Origin: Polaromonas sp. P2-4
GTDB lineage: Bacteria > Pseudomonadota > Gammaproteobacteria > Burkholderiales > Burkholderiaceae_C
Assembly (NCBI GenBank): GCA_024703855.1
Contig: CP087965.1
Coordinates: 2,100,001 to 2,164,000 of the forward strand
Direction: 5' to 3'
DNA length: 64,000 nt
Shown: positions 54,676 to 63,790 of the stretch, in pieces
How positions within the stretch are numbered: the stretch's first letter is position 1
Layout: each line of letters begins with the position of its first letter
Position numbers and translations under genes: made by a program
The notes under the pieces: model-generated
Told to the model about the DNA's origin: nothing
Databases searched by the model: none
Seen by the model: the letters and a program-made list of their open reading frames with translations, nothing else

Positions 54676-55640
54676 ACGCCACCCCGGATAATGACAGTGC
54701 TTGCAAGCCTTTGATCTAAAACGACTTTCCTGTTTTTTCAGTTTCATTATCCAGACCCAAAGATAATGAATCACCCGGCTCATCAACAGCCAAAAATGGT
54801 CGCAGCACCTGCCGGTGCGATTTTCTGTTGGTCACACCAAAACATTGATACGCCGTTGCCCGCCCAACTGCCATTGGGCCAACAAACTGGCTAACGCCCG
54901 GGCTGGCGTTGGCCACCACGATGCCGGTGGCCAGTTGGACAACAAGATTGTTTCGCGCTGTGGCGACCTCGCCGGTCAGTCGGGTGGATCGGGTGGCAGC
55001 GGTAGCAACGCTCATCACGGTCAAGTGCCCTTGCACCAATGGCTCAGCCCATTCAGGCGGCAACTTGGCCCCCTGTGCCGGGCGTGCGAGCACCGCCACC
55101 ACCGGGCTACGCGCCTGAATTAAAACGTTTAATACCGACTGCTCCAGTGGCGAGTGAAACCCGCTGACGACTACGGCTTTAGCCCGCGCCTGCTCCAAAG
55201 CCCAGTCCATCGCCGTACGAATGGCTGTGCCGGGGCATTGGCAGGGAGGCAAAAATGCCGTCATGGGCAGAGCCAGCAGGTCTTGCCGTCCCAAGCCAGA
55301 CACGGCCAAGCCATTGCGGGTTTGATGCCAGCTCAACATGCTAAAAACACCCGTCCGGATAATGAAGCAGGCAACAAGTTGTTGATAAATAAAGAAATTT
55401 TGGTATTTTCAATTTCATTATCCAGAGCATTTGGATAATGAAAATGCAATGCGTCTGACTGGCTCAAGCGCCTGACCGCTCCCAGCAGCGCCCGACTCCG
55501 CCTTTGGGTACTTGGTCTTAGGGTTTACCCCAAAAAACACCTCTCCGGATAATGAAAACCAACATAAGCCATTGATTTAAAACAACTTTTCAGTTTGTTC
55601 GGTTTCATTATCCAGCCCCAAAGATAATGAATCACCCGGC
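54676..55640. repeat. Array of GGATAATGA inverted repeats flanking two genes
   Basis: Three units, at about 54680-54775, 55350-55442 and 55542-55635, each have GGATAATGA followed after 50-60 bases by TTTCATTATCC and then (A/G)GATAATGAA. The TTCATTATCC-N8-AGATAATGAA palindrome (54742-54770, 55604-55632) encodes the same DSLSLGLDNETE tail at the 3' ends of both the DprA-like and the AlbA_2 genes. The 237-base gap 55340-55576 holds only such units. They look like cassette boundaries or operators. Confidence 0.75.
54716..55339 (-). CDS. DprA/Smf-like Rossmann-fold protein
   Basis: A 207-residue protein resembling a shortened DprA/Smf (LOG-type nucleotide or DNA binding) domain: CPGTAIRTAMDWALEQARAK, VVVSGFHSPLEQSVLNVLI, ARSPVVAVLARPAQGAKLPP and TARNNLVVQLATGIVVANAS. 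DprA-like proteins load RecA on single-stranded DNA; short stand-alone versions also occur in accessory and defence regions. The C-terminal GDSLSLGLDNETEKTGKSF is shared with the next gene and derives from the repeat palindrome. Function here is unknown. Confidence 0.7.
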   Translation of the reverse strand: MLSWHQTRNGLAVSGLGRQDLLALPMTAFLPPCQCPGTAIRTAMDWALEQARAKAVVVSGFHSPLEQSVLNVLIQARSPVVAVLARPAQGAKLPPEWAEPLVQGHLTVMSVATAATRSTRLTGEVATARNNLVVQLATGIVVANASPGVSQFVGPMAVGRATAYQCFGVTNRKSHRQVLRPFLAVDEPGDSLSLGLDNETEKTGKSF

Positions 55641-57085
55641 CCAGCCAGCAGCTCCGGCTTTGTGTAGCTCGCCTGTTGGCGCGATGCCGCTGGCAAAGCC
55701 ACCAGCACGCCCTGCACCACCCAGCTGCGCAACTGCTTGGATGCGGCCAACGTGTCCAGACCCGAAATCTCACGCAGTTTGCTGTTGACAATCGGGCCTT
55801 CCCGGTCAATCCAGTCGCTCACCACGTCCCACATACTGGGACGCGCCAGGTTAAGCAATGTCACCGTCACGCTCTCAACGGCTGTCTCAGTGTTTTGGCT
55901 GTACTGGGGCGGGTATAGCTTGGCCGCAGCCATTTCGGCAAACATCATCTTCACACCCTCACCCGCGTCAATGTTGGGTGCCGCCGGGAACTCACGCAGG
56001 TTTTGCACAATGAGTGGGTTACGCGCCTTGCTACCGGTGCGCGCAATATTGCCTGCTGTGATGTTGCCGGGAAAGGTGCCCGGGCTTTCCACCTCGATAC
56101 GATCGTCAAAAATGCGTACAAAAATATCGCGGTTTAAGCGGTAGTCACGGTGAATCACTGCATTGACTATCGCCTCCTTCACCACTCGTTCTGGGTACAC
56201 ATGCCGCGTCTTAAACCCGCTGCTGGCCAAGGTAAGCCCCTCTTCCAGCTCACGCAGCACGGCCTTGACGGCATCGTCAATCTGGTCAATCAGCGGGCCA
56301 CGAATCGTCAGCGGAGTTTTGCGCAAGTTAGGCACGGCACCTGGCGCAGCCGTTTTGCCGCTGTACACCATCAGCCGAATATCAGCCCGCGAGTCATACG
56401 CGGCCAGCAAGCTGCCCGGCTCATGGGCAAACAGCAGCACCGCTGCCCGCGTGGGGCGCAGCTCGCCCGCCACGGTGTCGGCTAAACCAATGCGTTGCAA
56501 CTGCTCAGCCATGGTGCCCGTTTTCAGGCCACGCGCCGCCACGAACGCATGCCACGTGGGTGTGTCGAGCAAACCTAGGTTGACGGGCACCAATTCGCTG
56601 GCGGCGCTGCGCACGCCGCGCTGGTAGGCAAGATCGGCAATCGCAGGGGCAGACATCTCGCGGTTACTAGCATCTAGCCGCGTCCAAGTACCGTTATCCA
56701 CAATAGAGTGAACCAGTTGGCTTTTACCCACCTGTACCAGCACCACGTGGCCCGCCTGCTCGCTTCGCAAAGTACAGGCCAGTCGCATAAAACGAATGCC
56801 GCTGATAGGTGGATTGAATTGGGTGAGCACCTTGCGCTGTAACTCGTCTACGGCTTCAGGGTTCTCCTGCACGCCATAAATTCGCTGCGCACCCTTGGCC
56901 TTGGCAGGGTCGTCAATCCCCAATGCCAGCACACCACCATCGGTGTTGGCAAAGGCGCATAAGGTCTCTAACGCCTTTTGCACCATCTTGCCCGAGACCC
57001 GCTTCACATCGAGGGTGCGGCTTTCAGGTGAGGTAAGCACGCGCTCAAGCAGCGTGGTGGATTGGGCGGGGGAGAGGTCAATCAT
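55577..57085 (-). CDS. AlbA_2/ATP-binding (Schlafen-like) protein
   Basis: A 502-residue protein with an N-terminal AlbA_2/Schlafen-type domain (SRTLDVKRVSGKMVQKALET, LCAFANTDGGVLALGIDD) and a C-terminal GHKL-type ATP-binding domain (YPERVVKEAIVNAVIHRDYR, IFDDRIEVESPGTFPGNIT, GEGVKMMFAEMAAAKLYPP). Such 'RecG-like/transcriptional regulator' ATPases are frequent in defence and mobile islands, with unknown mechanism. ATG at 57085 (MIDLSPAQSTTLL) is chosen over an upstream TTG. The final residues repeat those of the DprA-like gene. Confidence 0.8.
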   Translation of the reverse strand: MIDLSPAQSTTLLERVLTSPESRTLDVKRVSGKMVQKALETLCAFANTDGGVLALGIDDPAKAKGAQRIYGVQENPEAVDELQRKVLTQFNPPISGIRFMRLACTLRSEQAGHVVLVQVGKSQLVHSIVDNGTWTRLDASNREMSAPAIADLAYQRGVRSAASELVPVNLGLLDTPTWHAFVAARGLKTGTMAEQLQRIGLADTVAGELRPTRAAVLLFAHEPGSLLAAYDSRADIRLMVYSGKTAAPGAVPNLRKTPLTIRGPLIDQIDDAVKAVLRELEEGLTLASSGFKTRHVYPERVVKEAIVNAVIHRDYRLNRDIFVRIFDDRIEVESPGTFPGNITAGNIARTGSKARNPLIVQNLREFPAAPNIDAGEGVKMMFAEMAAAKLYPPQYSQNTETAVESVTVTLLNLARPSMWDVVSDWIDREGPIVNSKLREISGLDTLAASKQLRSWVVQGVLVALPAASRQQASYTKPELLAGPGDSLSLGLDNETEQTEKLF

Positions 57086-57093
57086 CGTCGCCT

Positions 57094-57204
57094 TCAATAG
57101 CTTGACCCATACGGTACGCAGAAGTCTGAACGATTGGAGACCTGCATGGTCGCACGCAGTGTTGTCAGCAAGTCGTTGTCAATATTGTCAAATATGCGGG
57201 CCAT
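57094..57204 (-). pseudogene. Start of a destroyed helicase-type gene
   Basis: A 36-codon frame, MARIFDNIDNDLLTTLRATM then QVSNRSDFCVPYGSSY. The first 29 residues match the beginning of large PLD-nuclease/SNF2-type helicases as I remember them (MxRIFDNIxxxLLxxL...ADFCVGYFNLRGW). The rest is gone: the reading frame ends at once, eight bases before the AlbA_2 gene start. It marks a deletion or recombination junction. Confidence 0.5.
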
Positions 57205-57298
57205 GGCGTGAATTGGATTCGTTTTTCTAGTCGGGACATTGTGCCTTTATCGGAACTGACTTCCTGCACTGCAAGGTCGAGGTTAAAACCACCGTATT

Positions 57299-57566
57299 CA
57301 TGGACGTAGGCGGCTCCAAAGTGCCCGACATCAACGGCGTGGAGACTGAAGCGCAGGTGCGCGAAACCTTAGCCCGCATGGCCGCCGTGGTGGACGGCCA
57401 GAATGCCGGCGATGCGCTGTACAAACCCATGGCAGGCCACTTCGACACCTCGGCCGCCTACCAGGCCGCCTGCGACCTGGTGTTCAAGGGCCTGGAACAG
57501 CCGAGTGGCTACACCGAGCCGCTGCTGCATGCCTGGCGGCTGAAGGTGAAGGCAGGTACAGCCTGA
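57299..57566 (+). pseudogene. glcB 3'-end copy 2 (with internal deletion)
   Basis: Codes [60 protein letters not shown] and LKVKAGTA. It joins the glcB motif SKVPDI to the HGVVTEAQ region, skipping about 66 bp. From GACTGA at 57344 to the stop at 57566 it is nearly the same length as copy 1 but differs at roughly one base in ten, so it is not a recent tandem copy. Confidence 0.9.
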
Positions 57567-57664
57567 ACGGCGCCAGAACGGGGCCAGGACAAATAGCTAT
57601 CGAATTGATAGCCATTTATTCACGACTGACAGGGACCACCGGCCGGTTTAACTTGCACACAGGG

Positions 57665-57704
57665 TGAAAGAAAAACGGCGCCCTCAGGCGCCGTTTTTCT
57701 TTCA
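57665..57704. terminator. 18 bp-stem bidirectional terminator
   Basis: TGAAAGAAAAACGGCGCC-CTCA-GGCGCCGTTTTTCTTTCA. It gives a U run on both strands, so it can end transcription from copy 2 and from the amidohydrolase gene, which stops 17 bases away. Confidence 0.9.
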
Positions 57705-57720
57705 TGGCACTGGGGCCACC

Positions 57721-58891
57721 TCAGACCAGAAAGCGTTGCGCCAGCAGCGCCCAGTAGGCCGCGCCCACGGGCAGGTTGGCGTCGTTGAAGTCGTAGCCAG
57801 GGTTGTGCACCATGCAGGCGCCGGCGCTGTCGCCATCGCCGTTGCCGATAAACAGATAACTGCCGGGCACGCGCTCCAGCATGAAGGCGAAGTCTTCACT
57901 GCCGGACACGGCTGGGCCCTGCAGGGTCACGCGCTCGGAGCCGACCAGCTCCAGCGCCACCTCGCGGGCAAAGGCGGTTTCGCCGGGTGTGTTGACCAGC
58001 ACCGCATAACCGGGCCGCCAAGCTATCTGCGCCTGCACCTCAAAGCTTTCGGCCTGCGCGGCGATCAACGCCCTGATGCGCTGCTCCAGCTTGCTGCGCA
58101 CCTCGCGGTCCAGCGCGCACGCTGAGCTCCAGCGTCGCGCTTTGCGGGATCACGTTGTTGGCCTTGCCGGCGTGCAGCGCGCCCACCGTCACCACCGCCA
58201 TCTGCAGCGGGTCGATGTTGCGCGACACCACGGTCTGCAACGCCATCACGATGCTGGCGGCCGCCACGACGGGGTCGGCCGCGCGGTGCGGCATGGCGCC
58301 ATGACCACCCACGCCGGTCAGCGTGACGGTGGCGTAGTCCGACGAGGCCATGGCCGGGCCTTCGCGCAGCACCAGCCGGCCCTGCGGTATGCCGGGCATG
58401 TTGTGCATGGCGAAAACCGCATCGCAGGGGTACTTCTCGAACAGGCCGTCGTCCATCATGCGCAGCGCGCCGCCGCCGCCTTCTTCGGCTGGCTGGAAGA
58501 TCAGGTTCAAGGTGCCGGAAAAGCGCCCGTGCTCGGCGAGGTGGCGCGCGGCGGCCAGCAGCATGGCGGTGTGACCGTCGTGGCCGCAGGCGTGCATCAC
58601 GCCCGCATGGCAACTGGCGTGCGGCAGGCCGGTGGCCTCGTGGATGGGCAGGGCGTCCATGTCGGCGCGCAGCCCGAGCCGGCGCTGGCCGTCGCCACGC
58701 ACCAGCCGGCCGACCAGGCCGGTGCCGCCCAGGCCGCGCTCGACCGCGTAGCCCCAGCCTTGCAGCTTCTCGGCCACCAGGGCCGAGGTGCGGTGCTCGT
58801 CGAAGGCCAGTTCGGGGTGGCGGTGGATGTCGCGCCGCAGGCCTATGAACTCGTCGGCCTGCGCGTGCAACTCTTCAAGCAAGGCGCTCAT
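57721..58891 (-). CDS. M20-family amidohydrolase (one frameshift)
   Basis: Zn-dependent amidohydrolase/aminoacylase of the hippurate hydrolase group, about 390 residues after repair. LRRDIHRHPELAFDEHRTSA, LGLRADMDALPIHEATGLPH (metal Asp), MHACGHDGHTAMLLAAARHL (metal His), LIFQPAEEGGGGALRMMDDG (Glu pair), a dimerisation domain GVGGHGAMPHRAADPVVAA, and the late EDFAFMLERVPGSYLFIGNG. Frame slip near 58105. GC is clearly higher than in the genes before 54 kb. It ends at the bidirectional terminator. Confidence 0.92.
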
Positions 58892-58900
58892 GGACTGGCC

Positions 58901-59883
58901 TCACTGCGGCTGCAGATTGATCGACTTGGCGATGCTGCGGTAGCGCGCGGTCTCGGCCTCGAAGAACTTCGCCGATTCGGCCAGCGACATGGGCGGCGAT
59001 ACCTGCGCCGCCTGCGCCTCCAGTTGCGTGCGCACGGAGGGGTCTTTCAGCGTCTCGCCTATGGCCTTTTGCAGTCGCTGGACCACGCTTTCCGGCGTGT
59101 TCTTGGGCACCATGAGGCCGCTCCAGATCTTGTACGAAAAGTTCTTCAGCTCCTTGCCTTCGCTGGCGGCCGGCACGTTCTTCAGCAGCTCGGACCGCTG
59201 CGCGCCCAGCTGGCCTATCACCTTGAGCCGGCCCTGCTCGGCCAGCGCGCCCATGCCGGCGCTGTACACCAGCACCGCGAAGTCAACCTGGCCGCCGCCG
59301 ATGTCCTGCAGCAAGGGCGCATTGCCCTTGTACGGCGCATGCGTCAGCTTGATGCCGGCGACTTGCTGCACGTTCTCGAGGATCAGGTGGTACAGCGAGC
59401 CTATGCCCACGCTGCCGTAGGTCAGCGGCTTGTCGCCCTGATTTGCGCGCCAGCGCGATCAACTCGTCGACGTTGTTGGCCGGCAGGTCCTTGCGCGCAA
59501 CGAACACCATCACCGACTCGGCCACCGGATGCACCAGGCGGAAGTCCTCGGCCTTGAGTTTGACGGCCGCGTTGGCCAGCGGCGAAAGAATCACCTCGTT
59601 CGGCGACCCCTGGAACAGGTAGTAGCCGTCGGCGGGCGCCGCCAGCACCTTCTGCGCGGCCAGCGCGCCGGCGACGCCGCCCAGGTTTTCCACGATCACC
59701 TGCTGGCCCAGCTCCTTGCCCAGCGGCACGGTGAAGATACGCGCGATCGCATCGGATGGCCCGCCCGCCGGGTAGGGCACCATCAGGTTGACCGGCTTGG
59801 TCGGGTAGGTTTGGGCGAGGGGCGCCGCCGGTGGCCAGCAGCAGACCTGCCAGCAGGGCGCCGAATTTCTTGAATGCGTTCAT
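58901..59883 (-). CDS. Bug-family solute receptor 3 (frameshifted)
   Basis: Periplasmic receptor of about 327 residues. Signal peptide MNAFKKFGALLAGLLLATGG, TYPTKPVNLMVPYPAGGPSD (ligand loop), DGYYLFQGSPNEVILSPLAN, LTHAPYKGNAPLLQDIGGGQ and SYKIWSGLMVPKNTPESVVQ. Frame slips near 59815 and 59450. It is ten bases upstream of the amidohydrolase gene, so the pair may bring in and cleave an N-acylated amino acid. Divergent from a LysR gene. Confidence 0.9.
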
Positions 59884-60017
59884 GGGATGTCTCCTTGGAA
59901 TACTTGGATTAGGTGCACGGGGGATGCACTTCAGGATGCTAGACATCCCGAACCAATGTGTCCAATGCATTATTTTTGTGATTAGTATTCGTATTACTCA
60001 TTCAATGCGCCTGCACC

Positions 60018-60932
60018 ATGAACCTCCAACACCTCGAACACCTGCTCGCCGTGGCCGAGACCGGCTCTTTCAGCCGCGCCGCCGAGCAGCAGCATCTGAC
60101 GCAGTCGGCCCTGAGCCGCAGCATCCAGACCCTGGAAGGCGACCTGGGCGCGCGCCTGATCGACCGCACGGGCAAGCGCAACGAGCTCACGCCGCTGGGC
60201 CAGGCCGTCGCCGTGCGCGCCCGGCGCATGGTGTTCGAGGCGGCCGAGCTGCGCCGCAGTGCCGAGCTGCTCAAGCAAGGCGACCTGGGCGCCATCCGCA
60301 TCGGTCTGGGTTCAGGGCCGGGCGTGATGCTGATGACGCCGTTTCTCGTATACATGGCCCAGCACCATCCGGGCGTGCAGGTCAGCGTGTCGCCGGGCGC
60401 GACGGAGTTGCAGCTGATGCTGCTGCGCCAGCGCACGCTTGACGCGCTGGTCATCGACGTTCGCCGCATCGCGCCGGCACCCGACCTGGCCATAGAGAAC
60501 CTGACCGAACTGCGCGCAGGCTTTGTCTGCCGCAGCGGCCACCCCTTGCTGCAGGCCGGCAGGCCAGTGTCTTTTGATGAGATGCTGCGCTACCCGCTGG
60601 CCTCGACGCCGCTCAGCGCGGAAGTGGCGCATATGCTGGTCAACCGCTTCGGGCCGCGGGCCGACCCGCAGCAGGCCGTGAGCCTGCGTTGCGACGACAT
60701 CACGAGCCTGATCGAGACGGTCAAGGCCTCGGACGCGATCTACCAGGGCATCGTGGCGGCTGCACGCGCCAGCATCGAGGCTGGACAGCTGGCCGAACTG
60801 GCGACCGAGCCGCCGTTGGCTATTGGCGCGCGCTTTGCGTTCGTCACGCTGGCCGGGCGCACCGAGGCGCCGTCGATGGGTTTGTTCCGCCAGTTTGTGG
60901 CTGAGCTGGCTGCGCGACTGAGGCGCAAGTGA
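60018..60932 (+). CDS. LysR-family regulator
   Basis: 304-residue LysR protein, intact. Winged helix [20 protein letters not shown] with [20 protein letters not shown], and an effector domain starting [19 protein letters not shown]. Divergent from the Bug/amidohydrolase pair and separated by 134 bases, it is their likely regulator. Its last five codons and stop lie inside glcB-end copy 3 (from 60916), so the C-terminus is chimeric at the junction. Confidence 0.93.
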   Translation: MNLQHLEHLLAVAETGSFSRAAEQQHLTQSALSRSIQTLEGDLGARLIDRTGKRNELTPLGQAVAVRARRMVFEAAELRRSAELLKQGDLGAIRIGLGSGPGVMLMTPFLVYMAQHHPGVQVSVSPGATELQLMLLRQRTLDALVIDVRRIAPAPDLAIENLTELRAGFVCRSGHPLLQAGRPVSFDEMLRYPLASTPLSAEVAHMLVNRFGPRADPQQAVSLRCDDITSLIETVKASDAIYQGIVAAARASIEAGQLAELATEPPLAIGARFAFVTLAGRTEAPSMGLFRQFVAELAARLRRK

Positions 60933-61135
60933 AAGAAAGCTTCGAACGCGTGGCCGCCGGGGTGGACGACCGGAACGCGGGCGACGCGCTGTACAAACCC
61001 ATGGCCGGGCACCTCGGCACCTCCGCCGCCTACCAGGCCGCGCTGGACTGGTGTTCAAGGGACGGGTAGCAACCGGGCGGCTACACCGAGCCGCTGCTGC
61101 ATGCCTGACGGCTGAAGGTGAAGGCTGGCGCATAG
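60916..61135 (+). pseudogene. glcB 3'-end copy 3 (decayed)
   Basis: GACTGAGGCGCAAGTGAAAG through CTGAAGGTGAAGGCTGGCGC to TAG. It follows glcB through [20 protein letters not shown] and [20 protein letters not shown], then has frameshifts and in-frame stops. It is 220 bp long like copy 1. Confidence 0.9.
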
Positions 61136-61216
61136 TCAACCACCATCGGGGGCTGCGGACGGTCAGCGAGAATAAAGGCCCCCATTCACCACCCGCGCAG
61201 CCGCGCCCCCACTACG

Positions 61217-63740
61217 ATGTCGACCTCTGCCCCGCGCAAGCCCCGATCACAAGCCAGGACGGTCAAGGCCGCCCAGCCCGCCAAACCCCGCCTCTCGCGC
61301 ACGCGCCGCCCGCCTGAACTGGAGGTCGCCGACTGGCAGACCGCGCTGCGCCGCCAGTTCGGCCGCGAACAGCGCTTCGGCCTGGAGAACCTGGGGCGGG
61401 AGCCGGTGTTTTCCGACTTCCGCGTACACAACCCCACCAGCGGCAGCGGCACGCACTACCGCGTGGCCATCCGCGGCCAGGCCCCGGGCCAGAACTTCTG
61501 CACCTGCCCTGACTACGCCACCAACCATCTGGGCACCTGCAAGCACATCGAGTTCACCCTTGCCAGGCTGCAGGCCCGGCGCGGCGGCAAGGCGGCGCTG
61601 GCGCGCGGGTTCCAGTCCGAGTACAGCGAGATCTGGCTGGCCTACGCAGGCACGCGCGAAGTGCGCTTTCGCGCCGGCACGGGCTGCCCGCCCGCGTTGC
61701 GCGCCCAGGCCGCAAAGCTGTTCGACGCCGCGGCCGGCGGGGCCCTGCCGCGACATATGCTCAATGGCCTGGAGCACCTGATGCGGATCGCCAGCGACTG
61801 CGGCCACGAGCTGCGCTGCCACGATGATGTCTGGCAGTTCATCGCCCAGCTGCGCGACGGCGAGCGCCGCCATGCGGCCCTGGTGGAGGCCTATCCCAAG
61901 GGCATCCGGGACAAGGCGCTCACCCGGCTCCTGAAGGTCAAGCTCTACCCCTACCAGGTCGAGGGCGCGCTGTTCGCCGCGAGCGCCGGCCGCTCGCTGA
62001 TCGGCGACGAGATGGGCCTGGGCAAGACCATCCAGGCCATCGCCGCGGCCGAGCTGTTCGCGCGCCACTTCGGCGTGCGGCGGGTGCTGGTGGTGTGCCC
62101 GACGTCGCTCAAGCACCAGTGGAAGAACGAATTCGCGCGATTCACCGAGCGCGAGGTGCAGGTGGTCCACGGCCTGCGCGCGCAGCGCCAGCGTCAGTAC
62201 CGCGAAGAAGCGTTCTGCAAGATCGTCCACTACGAGACGCTGGCGCGCGATGCCGACCTGATCGATGCCTGGGCGCCGGAACTGGTGATTGCCGACGAAG
62301 CGCAACGCATCAAGAACTGGAACACCATCGCCGCGCGCGCCCTCAAGCGCATCGCCAGCCCGTATGCCGTGGTGCTGACCGGCACGCCGCTGGAGAACCG
62401 GCTGGAGGAGTTGATCTCGATTGTGCAGTTCGTCGACCAGCACCGGCTCGGCCCCACCTGGCGCCTGCTCGACGAGCACCAGCTGCGCGACGAGGCAGGC
62501 CGCGTGATCGGCTACCGCGCGCTCGACCGCATCAGCCAGACCCTGGCGCCGGTGATGCTGCGCCGGCGCAAGGCCGAGGTGCTGACGCAGCTGCCCGAGC
62601 GGGTGGACAACCGCATCTTCGTGCCGCTGACACCCGAGCAGCGCGTGCACCACGACGAAAACGGCGGCATTGTCACGCGCATCGTCGCGCGCTGGCGCAA
62701 GACCGGCTACCTGTCGGATGCCGACCAGCGCCGCCTGCAATGCGCCTTGCAGAACATGCGCATGGCCTGCAACAGCACCTTCCTGCTTGACCATGAAACC
62801 GACCATGGCCACAAGGTCGACGAGCTGATGACGCTGCTCGACGAACTGCTCGAAGATCCGTCCGCCAAGGCCGTGGTGTTCAGCCAGTGGCTGGGCACGC
62901 ATGAGCTGATCGTGCGCCGCCTGGGCAATGGCGATGGTCAGCGCGCCTGGGGCCATGTGCTGTTCAGCGGCAACGTGCCGGGCGACAAGCGCGGCGCATT
63001 GGTCGAGAAATTCCACGACGATCCGGATTGCCGCCTCTTCCTTTCCACCGACGCGGGCGGCGTGGGCCTGAACCTGCAGCATGCAGCGGCCGTGGTGATC
63101 AACATGGACCTGCCGTGGAACCCGGCGGTGCTGGAGCAGCGCATCGGCCGCGTGCACCGCATGGGCCAGTCGCGCGGCGTGCAGGTGGTCAACTTCGTCG
63201 GCCAGGGCAGCATCGAGGAGGGCATGCTGTCGGTACTGGCCTTCAAGAAGTCGTTGTTCGCGGGCGTGCTCGACGGGGGCGAGCACGAGGTGTTCCTGCA
63301 GGGCACGCGCCTGTCTCAATTCATGAAAAGCGTCGAGCAGGTGGCCGGGGCCATGGGCGAGGACGAAGCGGATCCAGCAGTGGAGTCGCCCGCAGCATCC
63401 GGCGCTGGCGACATGCCACCCGCTCCGGTCGACCTGTCGAACATGCAGGTACAGAGGCAGGACGAGATATCGGTGGCGGCTGAAACCGAAGCCACCGCTG
63501 AAGTCGCGACGCCACGCGCCGACACCGAACCCGCAGACCCGTGGGCCGCCATCCTTGAGGCGGGTGCCGCCTTGTTGCAGGGGCTGGCAAGCGCGCTCCG
63601 CGGGTGGCGCAATGCCTGGCACGGCGCCCATCACAATCGAACGCGATCCGGTCACAGGCCAAGCCAGCGTGCGGCTACCGCTGCCTGAGCCCGCCGTTCT
63701 GCAGCGGCTGGCCAAGGCATTCGAGCCCTGGCTGAAGTAG
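61217..63740 (+). CDS. SWIM zinc-finger SNF2-family helicase (frameshift near the end)
   Basis: Large ATPase of about 840 residues. SWIM-type zinc finger FCTCPDYATNHLGTCKHIEF (about residue 95), then an SF2 motor: LIGDEMGLGKTIQAIAAAEL (Walker A), VIADEAQRIKNWNTIAARAL (DEAQ box), VVLTGTPLENRLEELISIVQ, and C-terminal VVFSQWLGTHELIVRRL, LSTDAGGVGLNLQHAAAVV and EQRIGRVHRMGQSRGVQVVN. The end is frameshifted near 63612; the other frame finishes VTGQASVRLPLPEPAVLQRL and FEPWLK at 63740. Such helicases occur in chromatin-like, repair and defence contexts. It follows glcB-end copy 3 by 82 bases. Confidence 0.88.
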
Positions 63741-63790
63741 CGGCCGGCTATCGCCGCAGAGGCAGGGGTCGTTGCGTCCGATTTTGTGGT

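Noticed and set aside
54742..54770. HipB operator (TATCC-N8-GGATA) indicating a HipBA toxin-antitoxin module
   Set aside because: The spacing and half-sites are close, but no hipA or hipB gene is present; kept only as a similarity.
58076..59557. A 493-codon plus-strand frame
   Set aside because: Shadow of the amidohydrolase and Bug genes on the minus strand, which show clear family motifs.
57344..61135. Classical tRNA-type attachment sites flanking an integrative element
   Set aside because: No integrase gene lies in the window and the repeats are in a protein gene and 220 bp long; the integration idea is kept as inference only.
61247..63715. An 822-codon open frame on the minus strand opposite the SNF2 helicase
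   Set aside because: It is a GC-driven shadow: His/Gln/Ala/Val-rich with no domain, while the plus strand has all helicase motifs.
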